Positions 1-9,549 of a DNA stretch of 64,000 bases are shown here, piece after piece. This stretch comes from Mitsuokella jalaludinii DSM 13811 (lineage in GTDB: Bacteria; Bacillota; Negativicutes; Selenomonadales; Selenomonadaceae). Position 1 is the first letter of the stretch; the number at the start of each line of letters is the position of its first letter. The stretch is from contig NZ_JNKR01000004.1 of assembly GCF_000702905.1 (NCBI RefSeq), positions 60,081-124,080 of the forward strand. The letters are read 5' to 3'. Made by a program: the position numbers and the translations under genes. The notes below the pieces were generated by a model that saw only the letters and a program-made list of their open reading frames with translations, ran no database searches and was not told the DNA's origin.

Positions 1-764
1 ACGTCAACCTGCCGGCCAAGGTGAAGCTCCTGGGCCAGATCATCGCGGCCTGCGTGCTCGTCTTTGCCTTTGATGTCCGCATCGATTTCATCACGGATCC
101 GTTCGGCGACTACATCTACCTCGAGTTCCTCGCCATCCCGGCGACGATCTTCTGGCTCGTCGGCCTGACGAATACGGTCAACCTCATCGACGGCCTCGAC
201 GGCCTCGCCGCAGGCGTCTCGACGATCGCGTCCATCACGATCTTCCTCGTGGCACTGCAGCAGGGCATCATCCTCGTCGCCGTGCTGACGGCCGCGCTTG
301 CCGGCGCAGCGTTCGGCTTTCTGTACTACAACTTCAATCCGGCTAAGATCTTCATGGGCGATTCGGGCAGCCAGTTCCTCGGCTTCATGCTCGCGGGCAT
401 CTCGGTCATCGGCGCCGTCAAGAGCGCCGCGACGATCGCGCTGATCGTGCCAATCCTGGCGCTCGGCCTGCCGATCCTCGACACGACGTTCGCCATCGTG
501 CGCCGCTACCGCGGCGGCGTGCCGATCTTCAAGCCGGATAAGGGACATCTCCATCACCGTCTGCTCGATCTCGGTTTCTCGCAGCGCCAGGCCGTCCTGC
601 TGATGTACGTCATCAGCGCGCTCTTGGGTCTCAGCGCTGTGGCCCTGACGGAAGTCAGCAGCCAGATCGCCATCGCGATTGTCTGCGTCGTTGTGGCCGT
701 CGTGCTCATCGGCGCCAAGAAACTCGGGATCTTCCATATGAAGGATTCTGCACACCAGCACTGA
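1..764 (+). CDS. wecA: Undecaprenyl-phosphate sugar-1-phosphate transferase, MraY/WecA/TagO type (5' end outside window)
   Basis: Integral membrane enzyme that transfers a GlcNAc-1-phosphate-type group from UDP-sugar to undecaprenyl phosphate, the first lipid-linked step of cell-surface polymer synthesis. The reading frame is open from base 3, so the N-terminus lies upstream. Visible family signatures are the Asp-rich loop NLIDGLDGLAAG, the GDSGSQFLG motif and the C-terminal cytoplasmic HLHHRLLDLG histidine motif, separated by hydrophobic helices. The downstream neighbour wecB, 17 bases away, supplies another step of UDP-amino-sugar metabolism, which supports a surface polysaccharide or teichoic-acid-like role. 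WecA and TagO cannot be told apart from this fragment; the family assignment itself is firm. Confidence 0.93.
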   Translation, partial: VNLPAKVKLLGQIIAACVLVFAFDVRIDFITDPFGDYIYLEFLAIPATIFWLVGLTNTVNLIDGLDGLAAGVSTIASITIFLVALQQGIILVAVLTAALAGAAFGFLYYNFNPAKIFMGDSGSQFLGFMLAGISVIGAVKSAATIALIVPILALGLPILDTTFAIVRRYRGGVPIFKPDKGHLHHRLLDLGFSQRQAVLLMYVISALLGLSAVALTEVSSQIAIAIVCVVVAVVLIGAKKLGIFHMKDSAHQH

Positions 765-781
765 AAAGAGGAGGTCTTGCA

Positions 782-1942
782 GTGGAAAAGAAGAAGATCA
801 AGGTCATGACGGTCTTCGGCACGCGCCCGGAGGCAATCAAGATGGCACCAATCGTGCTCGAGCTCCAGAAGCATCCGGACACCATCCTGCCGGTCGTGGC
901 CGTCACGGCACAGCATCGCGAGATGCTCGATCAGGTACTCAATCTCTTCCAGATCAAACCGGACCATGATCTCAACATCATGGCGGCCGGCCAGACACTT
1001 TTTGACATCACGACGCGAGCCATGATGGGCCTCGACAAGGTCCTGACGGAGGAGAAGCCGGACATCGTGCTCGTCCACGGCGACACGACGACGACATTCG
1101 CCGGCGCACTCGCTGCCTATTACCATCAGACGGCCGTCGGCCACGTCGAGGCGGGCTTGCGCACCCACAACAAGTACTCGCCGTTCCCCGAGGAGATGAA
1201 CCGCCGACTGACAGGCTGCATCGCCGACCTCAACTTCGCGCCGACGAGCACGTCGGAGGCTAATCTGCTCGCAGAGAATGTGCCGCCCGAGTCCATCTTC
1301 GTCACGGGCAACACAGTCATCGATGCGTTGCACCACACGGTGCGCGATGACTTTGACTTCCAGGAGGAAGCCCTCAAGGACGTCGACTTCCAAAACAAGC
1401 GCATCATCCTCGTCACGACGCACCGCCGCGAGAACCTCGGCGAGCCGATGCGCCATGTCTACAAGGCGCTCAAGCAGCTGACGGAGGAGTTCGACGACGT
1501 CGAGGTCGTCTTCCCCGTCCACAAGAACCCGAAGGTCCGCGAAGTCGTCAACGAAGAACTCGGCGGGCTCGCGAAGGTCCACCTCATCGATCCGCTCGAC
1601 TACGAGCCGTTTGCCAACCTCATGCACAAGGCGCACCTGATCCTCACGGATTCGGGCGGCGTCCAGGAGGAGGCGCCGGCGCTCGGTAAGCCGGTCCTCG
1701 TGCTGCGTGATACGACGGAGCGCCCGGAGGCAGTCGATGCCGGTACGGTCAAGCTCATCGGCACGGACCGCGAGCGCGTCTACGAAGAGGCGAAGAAGCT
1801 CTTGACGGACGAGGCGGAGTACAGCCGCATGGCTGAATCGGTCAATCCGTACGGCGACGGCAAGGCAGCCGCGCGCATCATCCAGGCCATCCTCTACCAC
1901 TACGGACTGGCAGACGGCCGACCGGATGTCTTTGAAGGCTAA
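782..1942 (+). CDS. wecB: UDP-N-acetylglucosamine 2-epimerase, non-hydrolysing
   Basis: Cytoplasmic enzyme interconverting UDP-GlcNAc and UDP-ManNAc. The 386 residues match the usual family length of about 370-390. The N-terminus has the typical FGTRPEAIKMAPI motif, and the expected VHGDTTTTFAG, HVEAGLRT, PFPEEMNR and C-terminal DSGGVQEEAP nucleotide-binding motifs all follow. The start is GTG with a strong gaggagg Shine-Dalgarno 7-8 bases upstream. It lies 17 bases after the WecA/TagO-type gene, so the two are probably co-transcribed, and a strong intrinsic terminator follows the stop. This pairing immediately upstream of an ATP synthase operon is, from memory, common in Clostridia and Negativicutes. 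Confidence 0.97.
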   Translation: MEKKKIKVMTVFGTRPEAIKMAPIVLELQKHPDTILPVVAVTAQHREMLDQVLNLFQIKPDHDLNIMAAGQTLFDITTRAMMGLDKVLTEEKPDIVLVHGDTTTTFAGALAAYYHQTAVGHVEAGLRTHNKYSPFPEEMNRRLTGCIADLNFAPTSTSEANLLAENVPPESIFVTGNTVIDALHHTVRDDFDFQEEALKDVDFQNKRIILVTTHRRENLGEPMRHVYKALKQLTEEFDDVEVVFPVHKNPKVREVVNEELGGLAKVHLIDPLDYEPFANLMHKAHLILTDSGGVQEEAPALGKPVLVLRDTTERPEAVDAGTVKLIGTDRERVYEEAKKLLTDEAEYSRMAESVNPYGDGKAAARIIQAILYHYGLADGRPDVFEG

Positions 1943-1949
1943 GCGATAT

Positions 1950-1976
1950 AAGCCCTCCCTATGGGAGGGCTTTTTT
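1950..1976 (+). terminator. Intrinsic terminator after wecB
   Basis: Nine-base-pair stem AGCCCTCCC/GGGAGGGCT with a 3-base loop, followed directly by a run of T. It separates the wecA-wecB unit from the ATP synthase locus. Confidence 0.93.
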
Positions 1977-2087
1977 GGTACAAGCGCACCATAAATCCGA
2001 TTTTGCAGTACGATGAAATTCTTTTATGTGCCTGTCGGTTTTTATCGAATCTGCAAGGTGCATGGTAGAATGAAAAGAGGGGTTCAA

Positions 2088-2345
2088 ATGGACGAGAAAA
2101 ACAAGGACACGACGCATGAGATGCTGCGCACGGGCCTGCGCCAGGCCATCAAGGCTTTCGCTGTCTTGAGTGGCGTCGGCATCTACCTCGCCGTCTTCGT
2201 CGGCATCTGTCTGTTCCTCGGGAATCTGGCGGACACGTATCTCTTGGGCGGCGGCTATGCAGGCAAGCTCACGGGCATCCTCGTCGGCTTCCCCGGCGCC
2301 TTCTACACCCTGTTCCGTCAGCTCAAGCAGAACGGGATTGTCTGA
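2088..2345 (+). CDS. atpZ: AtpZ/AtpI-like small membrane protein
   Basis: An 85-residue protein with a charged N-terminus and two hydrophobic segments (about residues 25-48 and 55-75) ending FRQLKQNGIV. This matches AtpZ/AtpI-type accessory proteins found just upstream of F-type ATP synthase operons, thought to help c-ring assembly or Mg/Ca supply. The start at 2088 is chosen for the agagggg Shine-Dalgarno 5-6 bases upstream; an in-frame start at 2013 lacks one. A separate promoter lies after it at 2405, so it may be expressed apart from atpI-atpB. The family call rests on size, topology and position. Confidence 0.75.
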   Translation: MDEKNKDTTHEMLRTGLRQAIKAFAVLSGVGIYLAVFVGICLFLGNLADTYLLGGGYAGKLTGILVGFPGAFYTLFRQLKQNGIV

Positions 2346-2404
2346 GGGAAGTCAGGCATCTTACTGTCGCAATCGCAAGACTTTTTTGTTTGGTGAAAAA
2401 AAGC

Positions 2405-2433
2405 TTGCCATCTGGGTGCCTATCGCATATAAT
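2405..2433 (+). promoter_or_regulatory. Sigma-70-type promoter for the ATP synthase operon
   Basis: TTGCCA at 2405-2410 and a perfect TATAAT at 2428-2433, separated by 17 bases. It lies downstream of the AtpZ-like gene and about 226 bases upstream of atpI. Confidence 0.75.
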
Positions 2434-2659
2434 AGTCATTGCGATAAATCAATAGTAAACAATACCGATGATTTATCCTACTATAAATACTTCTTATCGA
2501 TATTGTCCGTGATAATAGAAAACATCGATGCTTTCTTTTTGCAGATGGCAGGATTCTTGTCACGCATGTCGAATTGGAAGAAGAAAGAGGAGACCTTGGC
2601 TTCCTCGCATCCACATGATATTCATCAAAGACGGCGCCTGCCGTCGTCAGAGGAGGAAT
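2434..2659 (+). other. Long AT-rich leader before atpI
   Basis: The 2346-2659 interval carries no convincing gene. Downstream of the promoter it is clearly AT-rich for about 130 bases, then reverts to the local composition. It contains two separated ATCGAT words near 2497 and 2523 that could pair, and a perfect hairpin GACGGC-gcct-GCCGTC at 2630-2645, five bases before the aggagga Shine-Dalgarno of atpI. This could be a regulated 5' untranslated region; no known riboswitch class is recognised. Confidence 0.5.
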
Positions 2660-3031
2660 ATGAAACAGATTTTATCGGTCTTCATGAAGCGCCTCGCGAT
2701 TGCCCTTGGGCTTGCGGCGCTGATGATCGGCAGCCTTCTGCTCGCGAGAGGAGAAGGGCAGCTCATCGGCGCACTCTTCCTCGGCTATTTCGCGGCGCTG
2801 GTATTTGTCTGGAACATGGCCTGGCGCCTCTGGCGCCTGACGTACATGCAGAGTGGCGGCAAGAGGCAGATGCTCTGGGGCATGGTGCTCCGGATGCTCG
2901 TGCTCTTCCTCGTCCTGCTCGTCGCGGTGACGATCTCCGTACCGGTATTCCTCGTCACGGCGCTCGGTTTTCTCGTCTGCTATGGACTCGCCCTGTTCCT
3001 GCTGATCCACATGAACCTCGGTAAAAAATAA
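2660..3031 (+). CDS. atpI: ATP synthase protein I (AtpI)
   Basis: A 123-residue polytopic membrane protein with four predicted hydrophobic segments, directly upstream of atpB, as expected for AtpI, the accessory protein thought to assist c-ring assembly. The start at 2660 follows a near-consensus aggagga Shine-Dalgarno; longer in-frame extensions upstream run through the AT-rich leader and look non-coding. The family is poorly conserved, so the call relies on topology, length and operon position (32 bases before atpB). It is the second AtpI/AtpZ-type protein at this locus. Confidence 0.82.
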   Translation: MKQILSVFMKRLAIALGLAALMIGSLLLARGEGQLIGALFLGYFAALVFVWNMAWRLWRLTYMQSGGKRQMLWGMVLRMLVLFLVLLVAVTISVPVFLVTALGFLVCYGLALFLLIHMNLGKK

Positions 3032-3063
3032 TTTGGGTTTTACCTAGGAGGGAGGTATAGGTT

Positions 3064-3741
3064 ATGCATGAAATTGGTGTTCGCGAAGTAGTGCATTTCG
3101 CCGGGTTGACATTCAACTGGGAGACCCTTTGCATGACTTGGCTCACGATGGCGATCGTCATCCTGATCTCATGGCTGGCAACGCGGAACCTCAAGATGAT
3201 TCCGACGGGCTGGCAGAATGTGGTGGAGATCCTCGTCTCGTGGCTCGACACGCAGGTGAGCTCCATGATGGGCAAGCGGGGACTGTTCCTGGCGCCGTTC
3301 ATCATGTCGCTGTTCATGTTCCTGCTGACGTCAAACTGGCTGGGACTCATCCCGACGTTGTCTTCGCCGACGAATGACTTGAACACCACCTTGGGGCTGG
3401 CGCTGCTCGTCGTCGTACTGGTACACGTACTGGGTGTCCACATGAAGGGCGGTCATTATATCGCGCATTTCTTCAAGCCGACGCCGGTATTTGTCATCAT
3501 CAACGCGATCGAAGAGATTGCCAAGCCAATCACGCTGTCGTTCCGTCTATTCGGCAACATCCTGGCAGGTGAGATCTTGATCATCATCCTGCTCAAGCTG
3601 ATGCCGATCTGGATGCCGATCCCGTCAGTCATCTGGCTGGCATTCAGTATCTTTGTCGGCGGAGTCCAGGCGTTCATCTTCACGATGCTGTCGATGGCTT
3701 ACCTTGCGAATGCAGTCAAGGAAGATGAAGAAGAGTCGTGA
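3064..3741 (+). CDS. atpB: F-type ATP synthase subunit a
   Basis: Membrane stator subunit providing the ion half-channels against the c-ring. It has 225 residues with five or six hydrophobic helices. The essential arginine is R161 in the helix motif SFRLFGNILAGE, and the last helix motif AFIFTMLSMAYL is also standard. A strong ggagggaggt Shine-Dalgarno precedes the ATG. First structural gene of the atpBEFHAGDC order. The partner c subunit has an atypical ion-binding site, so the coupling ion (H+ or Na+) cannot be assumed. Confidence 0.98.
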   Translation: MHEIGVREVVHFAGLTFNWETLCMTWLTMAIVILISWLATRNLKMIPTGWQNVVEILVSWLDTQVSSMMGKRGLFLAPFIMSLFMFLLTSNWLGLIPTLSSPTNDLNTTLGLALLVVVLVHVLGVHMKGGHYIAHFFKPTPVFVIINAIEEIAKPITLSFRLFGNILAGEILIIILLKLMPIWMPIPSVIWLAFSIFVGGVQAFIFTMLSMAYLANAVKEDEEES

Positions 3742-3818
3742 TGTCTGTCGCATGGTGTAAAAAAGCATTGTTCATTCCGTATTCTGTTTTTAATTGTTGA
3801 ATCAAGGAGGATCTTTTC

Positions 3819-4070
3819 ATGGAAAACGCAATCATGGTCGCAGCAGCTCTCGTAGGTGCAGGTCTTTGCATGGGTTTGGCTGCAGTCGGCGCTGGCCTCG
3901 GTGATGGTCTTGTCACGAGCCGCTTTATCGAAGGTATCACGCGTCAGCCGGAAGCACAGAGCAAGCTCTTCACGAATACGCTGATCTCCGTCGGCCTCAT
4001 CGAGTCCATGGCAATCATCGCAACGGTCGTTGCCCTGATCATGCTCTATGCGAACCCGCTCATCAAATAA
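3819..4070 (+). CDS. atpE: F-type ATP synthase subunit c with two membrane carboxylates
   Basis: Rotor proteolipid of 83 residues: two helices joined by the polar RQPEAQ loop (R42-Q43-P44). The conserved helix-2 carboxylate is E62, followed by S63, the serine typical of Na+-binding c subunits. In helix 1 the residue 13 positions before the loop arginine is D29, where Na+-type rings carry Gln (Q32 in Ilyobacter) and E. coli carries Ile28. The site therefore has two carboxylates per hairpin, resembling the motif described for Fusobacterium nucleatum (Glu32/Glu65). The Thr that follows Ser in Ilyobacter is Met64 here. See findings for the ion-specificity question. Confidence 0.98.
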   Translation: MENAIMVAAALVGAGLCMGLAAVGAGLGDGLVTSRFIEGITRQPEAQSKLFTNTLISVGLIESMAIIATVVALIMLYANPLIK

Positions 4071-4109
4071 TTCCATTTTGATGAAGAACGTAAAAGGGGG
4101 GCATAGCAA

Positions 4110-4613
4110 TTGATAGATATCAATGCCACATTGATCGCTCAGATCTTGAACTTCTTGATCTTGGCTGGTCTCCTTCGTGCTGTTGCCTATAAACCGGTCG
4201 TGCGGATGCTCAAAGCTCGTCAGGACCGCATCCAGGAAAGCCTCGACAAGGCGGATGCAGATGCTGAGGAAGCCGACAAGCTCCTGGCTGAGTACAAGGC
4301 AAAACTTGCGGAGGCGAACGTCAAGGCGGAGAACATCGTCCTGATGGCCGAGAAGCGTGCAAGTGAGGAGCGCGAGGCAAAGCGCGCTGAAGTCAAGCGC
4401 GAGATTGAACAGATGCGCAAGGCAGCAAAGGCTGAGATCGACCGTGAGCGCGAGCATGCGGTCCAGCAGCTGCGCACCGAGATGATTACGCTGTCCATGG
4501 CAGCCGCCGGTAAGATCGTTGCTAAGAACATGGACAAGTCCGAGAACGAAGCGCTGATCTCGGATTTCGTCAAGGAACTCGACAAGGACAAGATTGGTGA
4601 TCTGCCATGCTAA
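4110..4613 (+). CDS. atpF: F-type ATP synthase subunit b
   Basis: Peripheral-stalk subunit of 167 residues: one N-terminal membrane helix (about residues 5-25) followed by a long charged coiled coil rich in Ala, Glu, Lys and Arg. The start is TTG, supported by an aaggggggc Shine-Dalgarno and by the usual N-terminal pattern INATLIAQILNFLIL. Its end overlaps the start of atpH by 7 bases, indicating translational coupling. The length is standard for the family. Confidence 0.97.
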   Translation: MIDINATLIAQILNFLILAGLLRAVAYKPVVRMLKARQDRIQESLDKADADAEEADKLLAEYKAKLAEANVKAENIVLMAEKRASEEREAKRAEVKREIEQMRKAAKAEIDREREHAVQQLRTEMITLSMAAAGKIVAKNMDKSENEALISDFVKELDKDKIGDLPC

Positions 4614-5149
4614 ACTTACAGCTTGTACGGAAATACGCCAAGGCAATCTTCGAGATTGCGCAGGAAGAGGAAAAGCTCGTGGAGTATGGCGATGAACTCA
4701 AGGCTGCGCGCGAGGGCATCGAGTCCGTGCCGCAGGCGATGGAGTTCTTCTCCAATCCGCAGGTTGATCCGAAGCAGAAGAAGGAGCTCCTGCAGAAATG
4801 CTTCAAGAAAGAGCTCTCGAAGAACGTGTACCATTTCCTGCTGCTGCTGGTCGACAAGCACCGCTTCGTGCTGTTCCCGGCAATAGTGGATGAGTACCGC
4901 GTGCTCTCGAATGAAGCCAGGGGCATCCTGATCGCGGACGTGACGACGGTCGCGCCTGCCTCGAAGAAGCAGCAGAAGGCCATCGCAGACAAATTGGAAC
5001 AGATAACGGGCAAGAAGGTGGAGCTCCGCCTCCACGAGGACAAGTCCCTTATCGGCGGCGTCGTCGTCAAGATCGGTGACCGCCGCATCGATGGCAGTGT
5101 CGCTGGCCGTCTCGAGACGATGAAGAGAAAATTACTGGCTAACGAGTGA
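4607..5149 (+). CDS. atpH: F-type ATP synthase subunit delta
   Basis: Peripheral-stalk cap (OSCP homologue), 180 residues, linking subunit b to the alpha/beta head. Family features are the N-terminal RKYAKAIFEIA helix and the C-terminal signature KSLIGGVVVKIGDRRIDGSV. Its ATG lies inside the 3' end of atpF. It is followed after 24 bases by atpA, as in the standard operon. Confidence 0.97.
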   Translation: MLNLQLVRKYAKAIFEIAQEEEKLVEYGDELKAAREGIESVPQAMEFFSNPQVDPKQKKELLQKCFKKELSKNVYHFLLLLVDKHRFVLFPAIVDEYRVLSNEARGILIADVTTVAPASKKQQKAIADKLEQITGKKVELRLHEDKSLIGGVVVKIGDRRIDGSVAGRLETMKRKLLANE

Positions 5150-5173
5150 TGAAACTGGGGTGACAGCGAAGTT

Positions 5174-6691
5174 ATGAAAATGAATCCGGAAGAAATAACG
5201 GCCATCATCAAGGACCAGATCAAGAATTACGATGTGGACCTCAATGTTGATGATGTTGGTTCCGTTATCGAGATCGGTGACGGCATCGCACACATCCATG
5301 GCCTCGACAAGGCTATGGCGGGCGAGCTGCTCGATTTCGGCAATGATATTTATGGTCTGGTCCTGAACCTTGAGCAGGACAACGTCGGTGCCGTTATCTT
5401 AGGCGGCGAGACGAAAATCAAAGAGGGCTCGCAGGTCAAGCGCACGGGCCGCATCATGCAGGTTCCTGTCGGTGAGGCCATGATCGGCCGCGTCGTCGAT
5501 GCCCTCGGCCGTCCAATCGACGGCAAGGGCAAGATCGAGACGACGGAGACGCGTCCGGTCGAGTACCCGGCACCGGGCATCGCAGACCGCAAGCCGGTCA
5601 AGGAGCCGCTGCAGACGGGCATCAAGGCCATCGACGCCCTCGTACCGATCGGCCGCGGCCAGCGCGAGCTCATCATCGGTGACCGCGGCATCGGCAAGAC
5701 GGCCATCGCCATCGACACGATCCTCAACCAGCACGACCAGAACTGCATCTGCGTCTACGTCGCCATCGGCCAGAAGGCCTCGACGGTCGCGCGCGTCGTC
5801 AAGACGCTCGAAGAGCGCGGCGCCATGGACTACACGATCGTCGTCGCTGCTACGGCTGCTGACAGCTCGCCGCTGCAGTACCTCGCACCGTATGCCGGTG
5901 TCGCTATGGCTGAGCACTTCATGTATCAGGGCAAGGCCTGCCTCTGCGTCTACGATGACCTCACGAAGCACGCAGCTGCTTACCGCGCCATGTCCCTGCT
6001 GCTCCGCAGACCGCCAGGACGTGAAGCATATCCGGGCGATGTCTTCTACTTGCATTCCCGCCTGCTCGAGCGCGCAGCGAAGCTCAACGATGAGCTCGGC
6101 GGCGGCTCCATCACGGCTCTGCCGATCATCGAGACGCAGGCCGGCGACCTCTCGGCCTACATCCCGACGAACGTCATCTCCATCACGGACGGCCAGATCA
6201 TGCTCGAGACGGACTCCTTCTATTCTGGTATCCGCCCGGCCATCAACGTCGGCCTCTCCGTATCGCGTGTCGGCGGTTCGGCTCAGATCAAGGCCATGAA
6301 GCAGGTAGCAGGTACCCTGCGCCTCGACCTCGCGCAGTACCGCGAGCTCGCAGCGTTCTCGCAGTTCGCCTCGGACCTCGACAAGGAGACGAAGGCACAG
6401 CTCGACCGCGGTATCCGCATGGTCGAGACGCTGAAGCAGCCGCAGTACAGCCCGCTGCTCGTCCAGGAACAGGTCATGGTCATCTACACGGCCGCCAAGG
6501 GCTATCTCGTTGATATCCCGGTCGAGAAGGTCGTCGAGTTCCAGACGGACTTCCTGAAGTTCATGCGCACGCAGCATCCGGAAGTCGCACAGAAGATCAT
6601 TGACCAGAAGAAACTCGATGATGCTCTGGAGACGGAGCTCAAGAACGCGATCGTGGAGTTCAAGGAAACTGTACCGTATAAAATGGCGTAA
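5174..6691 (+). CDS. atpA: F-type ATP synthase subunit alpha
   Basis: Non-catalytic nucleotide-binding subunit of the F1 head, 505 residues, normal length. The N-terminal beta-barrel, the central nucleotide-binding domain and the C-terminal helical bundle are all present. The P-loop reads GDRGIGKT (residues 169-176) where nearly all F1 alpha subunits have GDRQTGKT, so the conserved Gln172 and Thr173 are Gly and Ile. The alpha signature [17 protein letters not shown] and the arginine-finger region are intact. The P-loop change affects the non-catalytic nucleotide site and is noted in findings. Confidence 0.98.
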   Translation: MKMNPEEITAIIKDQIKNYDVDLNVDDVGSVIEIGDGIAHIHGLDKAMAGELLDFGNDIYGLVLNLEQDNVGAVILGGETKIKEGSQVKRTGRIMQVPVGEAMIGRVVDALGRPIDGKGKIETTETRPVEYPAPGIADRKPVKEPLQTGIKAIDALVPIGRGQRELIIGDRGIGKTAIAIDTILNQHDQNCICVYVAIGQKASTVARVVKTLEERGAMDYTIVVAATAADSSPLQYLAPYAGVAMAEHFMYQGKACLCVYDDLTKHAAAYRAMSLLLRRPPGREAYPGDVFYLHSRLLERAAKLNDELGGGSITALPIIETQAGDLSAYIPTNVISITDGQIMLETDSFYSGIRPAINVGLSVSRVGGSAQIKAMKQVAGTLRLDLAQYRELAAFSQFASDLDKETKAQLDRGIRMVETLKQPQYSPLLVQEQVMVIYTAAKGYLVDIPVEKVVEFQTDFLKFMRTQHPEVAQKIIDQKKLDDALETELKNAIVEFKETVPYKMA

Positions 6692-6707
6692 GGCGAGGTG
6701 ATTCTTT

Positions 6708-7565
6708 TTGGCTAGTTTACAGGATATTCGCCATCGCATCAAGAGCGTAAAGAGTACCAAGCAGATCACGAGTGCCATGAACATGGTCGCTACGAGCCGT
6801 CTGCGCCATGCCAAAGAGGCTGCAACCGCGAACCGTCCCTATGCACAGAAGGTCAGCGAGGTCGTCCACGCCATCGCCAAGAATGCAGGCATGGACTTCT
6901 CGCACCCACTGCTCGAGAAGCACGAGGATGGCAGGAAGCTCGTCTTCCTGATCACCTCGGACAAGGGACTGGCAGGTGCGTATTCGTCGAATGCCTGCAA
7001 GGCGGCAGAGGCCCTCATCGAGAAAGCGGACGATACGGACTTCGTCATCGTCGGCCGCAAGGGCGTGGGCCACTTCAAGACCCGCGGCCACAAGGTCATC
7101 AAGGAGTTCATCGGCATCAGCGAGCACCCGTCTTCTGAGGCGGCGCGGGACATCGCTCTCGAGCTCATCCGGCTCTACAAGACGGGCGAGTACCGCGAGA
7201 TCGACATGGTCTACACGAAGTTCGTCTCGGCCATCAGCTGCGAGCCGAAATCGGGGGCGCTGCTCCCGTTCGCCCCGCTGAAGGCAGAGGACCAGGACGA
7301 CCTGAACGTCGAGTACATCTATGAGCCAGATGCCGCTACGGTGCTCGGTTTCATACTGCCGCAGTATCTCTTCACGGTCGTTTATGCAGCGCTTCTGCAG
7401 TCGGCAGCCAGCGAGCTCTCCTCGCGCATGAACGCGATGAGCAACGCGACGGACAACGCAGAAGACCTCATGGATAAACTCAATCTGCATTACAACAAAG
7501 TACGTCAGGCTGGCATTACCCGTGAGATCACTGAGATTGTCGGCGGCGCCGAAGCCCTTAAGTGA
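6708..7565 (+). CDS. atpG: F-type ATP synthase subunit gamma
   Basis: Central rotor shaft, 285 residues. The N-terminal helix motif DIRHRIKSVKSTKQIT and the C-terminal signature MNAMSNATDNAEDLMDKL with its long coiled-coil helices are diagnostic. The start is TTG, 16 bases after the atpA stop, with a gaggtg Shine-Dalgarno. The length is normal. Several genes in this operon (atpF, atpG, atpD) use TTG starts. Confidence 0.97.
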   Translation: MASLQDIRHRIKSVKSTKQITSAMNMVATSRLRHAKEAATANRPYAQKVSEVVHAIAKNAGMDFSHPLLEKHEDGRKLVFLITSDKGLAGAYSSNACKAAEALIEKADDTDFVIVGRKGVGHFKTRGHKVIKEFIGISEHPSSEAARDIALELIRLYKTGEYREIDMVYTKFVSAISCEPKSGALLPFAPLKAEDQDDLNVEYIYEPDAATVLGFILPQYLFTVVYAALLQSAASELSSRMNAMSNATDNAEDLMDKLNLHYNKVRQAGITREITEIVGGAEALK

Positions 7566-7575
7566 GGGCATATAA

Positions 7576-9000
<1,425 letters not shown>

Positions 9001-9003
9001 TCG

Positions 9004-9438
9004 ATGGCGACTATCAAGCTGGAGATTGTCTCACCGGATAAAGTGGTCTACGAGAATGACATCAGCATGCTGATCGTCCGCTCGACGGGCGGTGAGCTCG
9101 GCATCCTGCCGCACCATGCCCCGCTCGTCGCGGGTCTCGTGCCGCATGCCATGCGCATCCGCCTCGGCGCAGACCGCGATGAGCAGCTCATCGCGGTTGC
9201 GGGCGGCTTCATGGAAGTCACGCCGGAGAAGATCACGGTCCTCGCGACGGCTGCTGAGCAGCCAATCGACATCGACATCAACCGCGCGAAGGAGGCCATG
9301 GCCCGCGCCAAGGCCCGCATCGCCGCCTTCCATCAGGGCACGCCTGAGGGCAAGGACGTCGATATCGACCGCGCCGAACTCGCACTGCGCCGCTCGATTG
9401 CGCGTCTGCGCGCACTCGGCTCGCAATTCGAAGAATAA
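9004..9438 (+). CDS. atpC: F-type ATP synthase subunit epsilon
   Basis: Rotor subunit of 144 residues with an N-terminal beta-sandwich (GELGILPHHAPLVAGL is typical) and a C-terminal helical hairpin rich in Ala and Arg. It couples gamma to the c-ring and can restrain ATP hydrolysis. Last gene of the operon, followed 13 bases later by an intrinsic terminator. Confidence 0.97.
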   Translation: MATIKLEIVSPDKVVYENDISMLIVRSTGGELGILPHHAPLVAGLVPHAMRIRLGADRDEQLIAVAGGFMEVTPEKITVLATAAEQPIDIDINRAKEAMARAKARIAAFHQGTPEGKDVDIDRAELALRRSIARLRALGSQFEE

Positions 9439-9451
9439 GGATTGACTCGAA

Positions 9452-9487
9452 AGTCCTGCAGCACTGCTGCGGGGCTTTTCTTTTTTC
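9452..9487 (+). terminator. Terminator of the ATP synthase operon
   Basis: Eleven-base stem AGTCCTGCAGC/GCTGCGGGGCT (two G-T wobbles), 3-base loop, then a T-rich tail. Confidence 0.9.
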
Positions 9488-9514
9488 TTGTTGTGTGCGG
9501 ATTTATGCTATAAT
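9488..9514 (+). promoter_or_regulatory. Promoter of the TauE/SafE permease gene
   Basis: TTGTTG at 9488-9493 and extended -10 TGCTATAAT ending at 9514. The spacer is 15 bases, short but compensated by the TGn extension. Confidence 0.65.
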
Positions 9515-9549
9515 GATGAGAGATATCATGCAAGAAAGGGCGTTATTTT

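Noticed and set aside
554..1900. Long open frame antisense to wecB, with similar antisense frames over atpA (5399-6814), the NhaC gene (15214-16851), the phosphoesterase (43303-45528) and the iol genes (48642-50996, 51810-53732)
   Set aside because: They mirror conserved genes in a GC-rich codon pattern, have Asp/Arg/Leu/Val-biased sequence without any recognisable motif, and lack ribosome sites.
2013..2087. Upstream start for the AtpZ-like gene
   Set aside because: The extension has no ribosome site and covers what looks like promoter-type sequence; the ATG at 2088 has a good Shine-Dalgarno.
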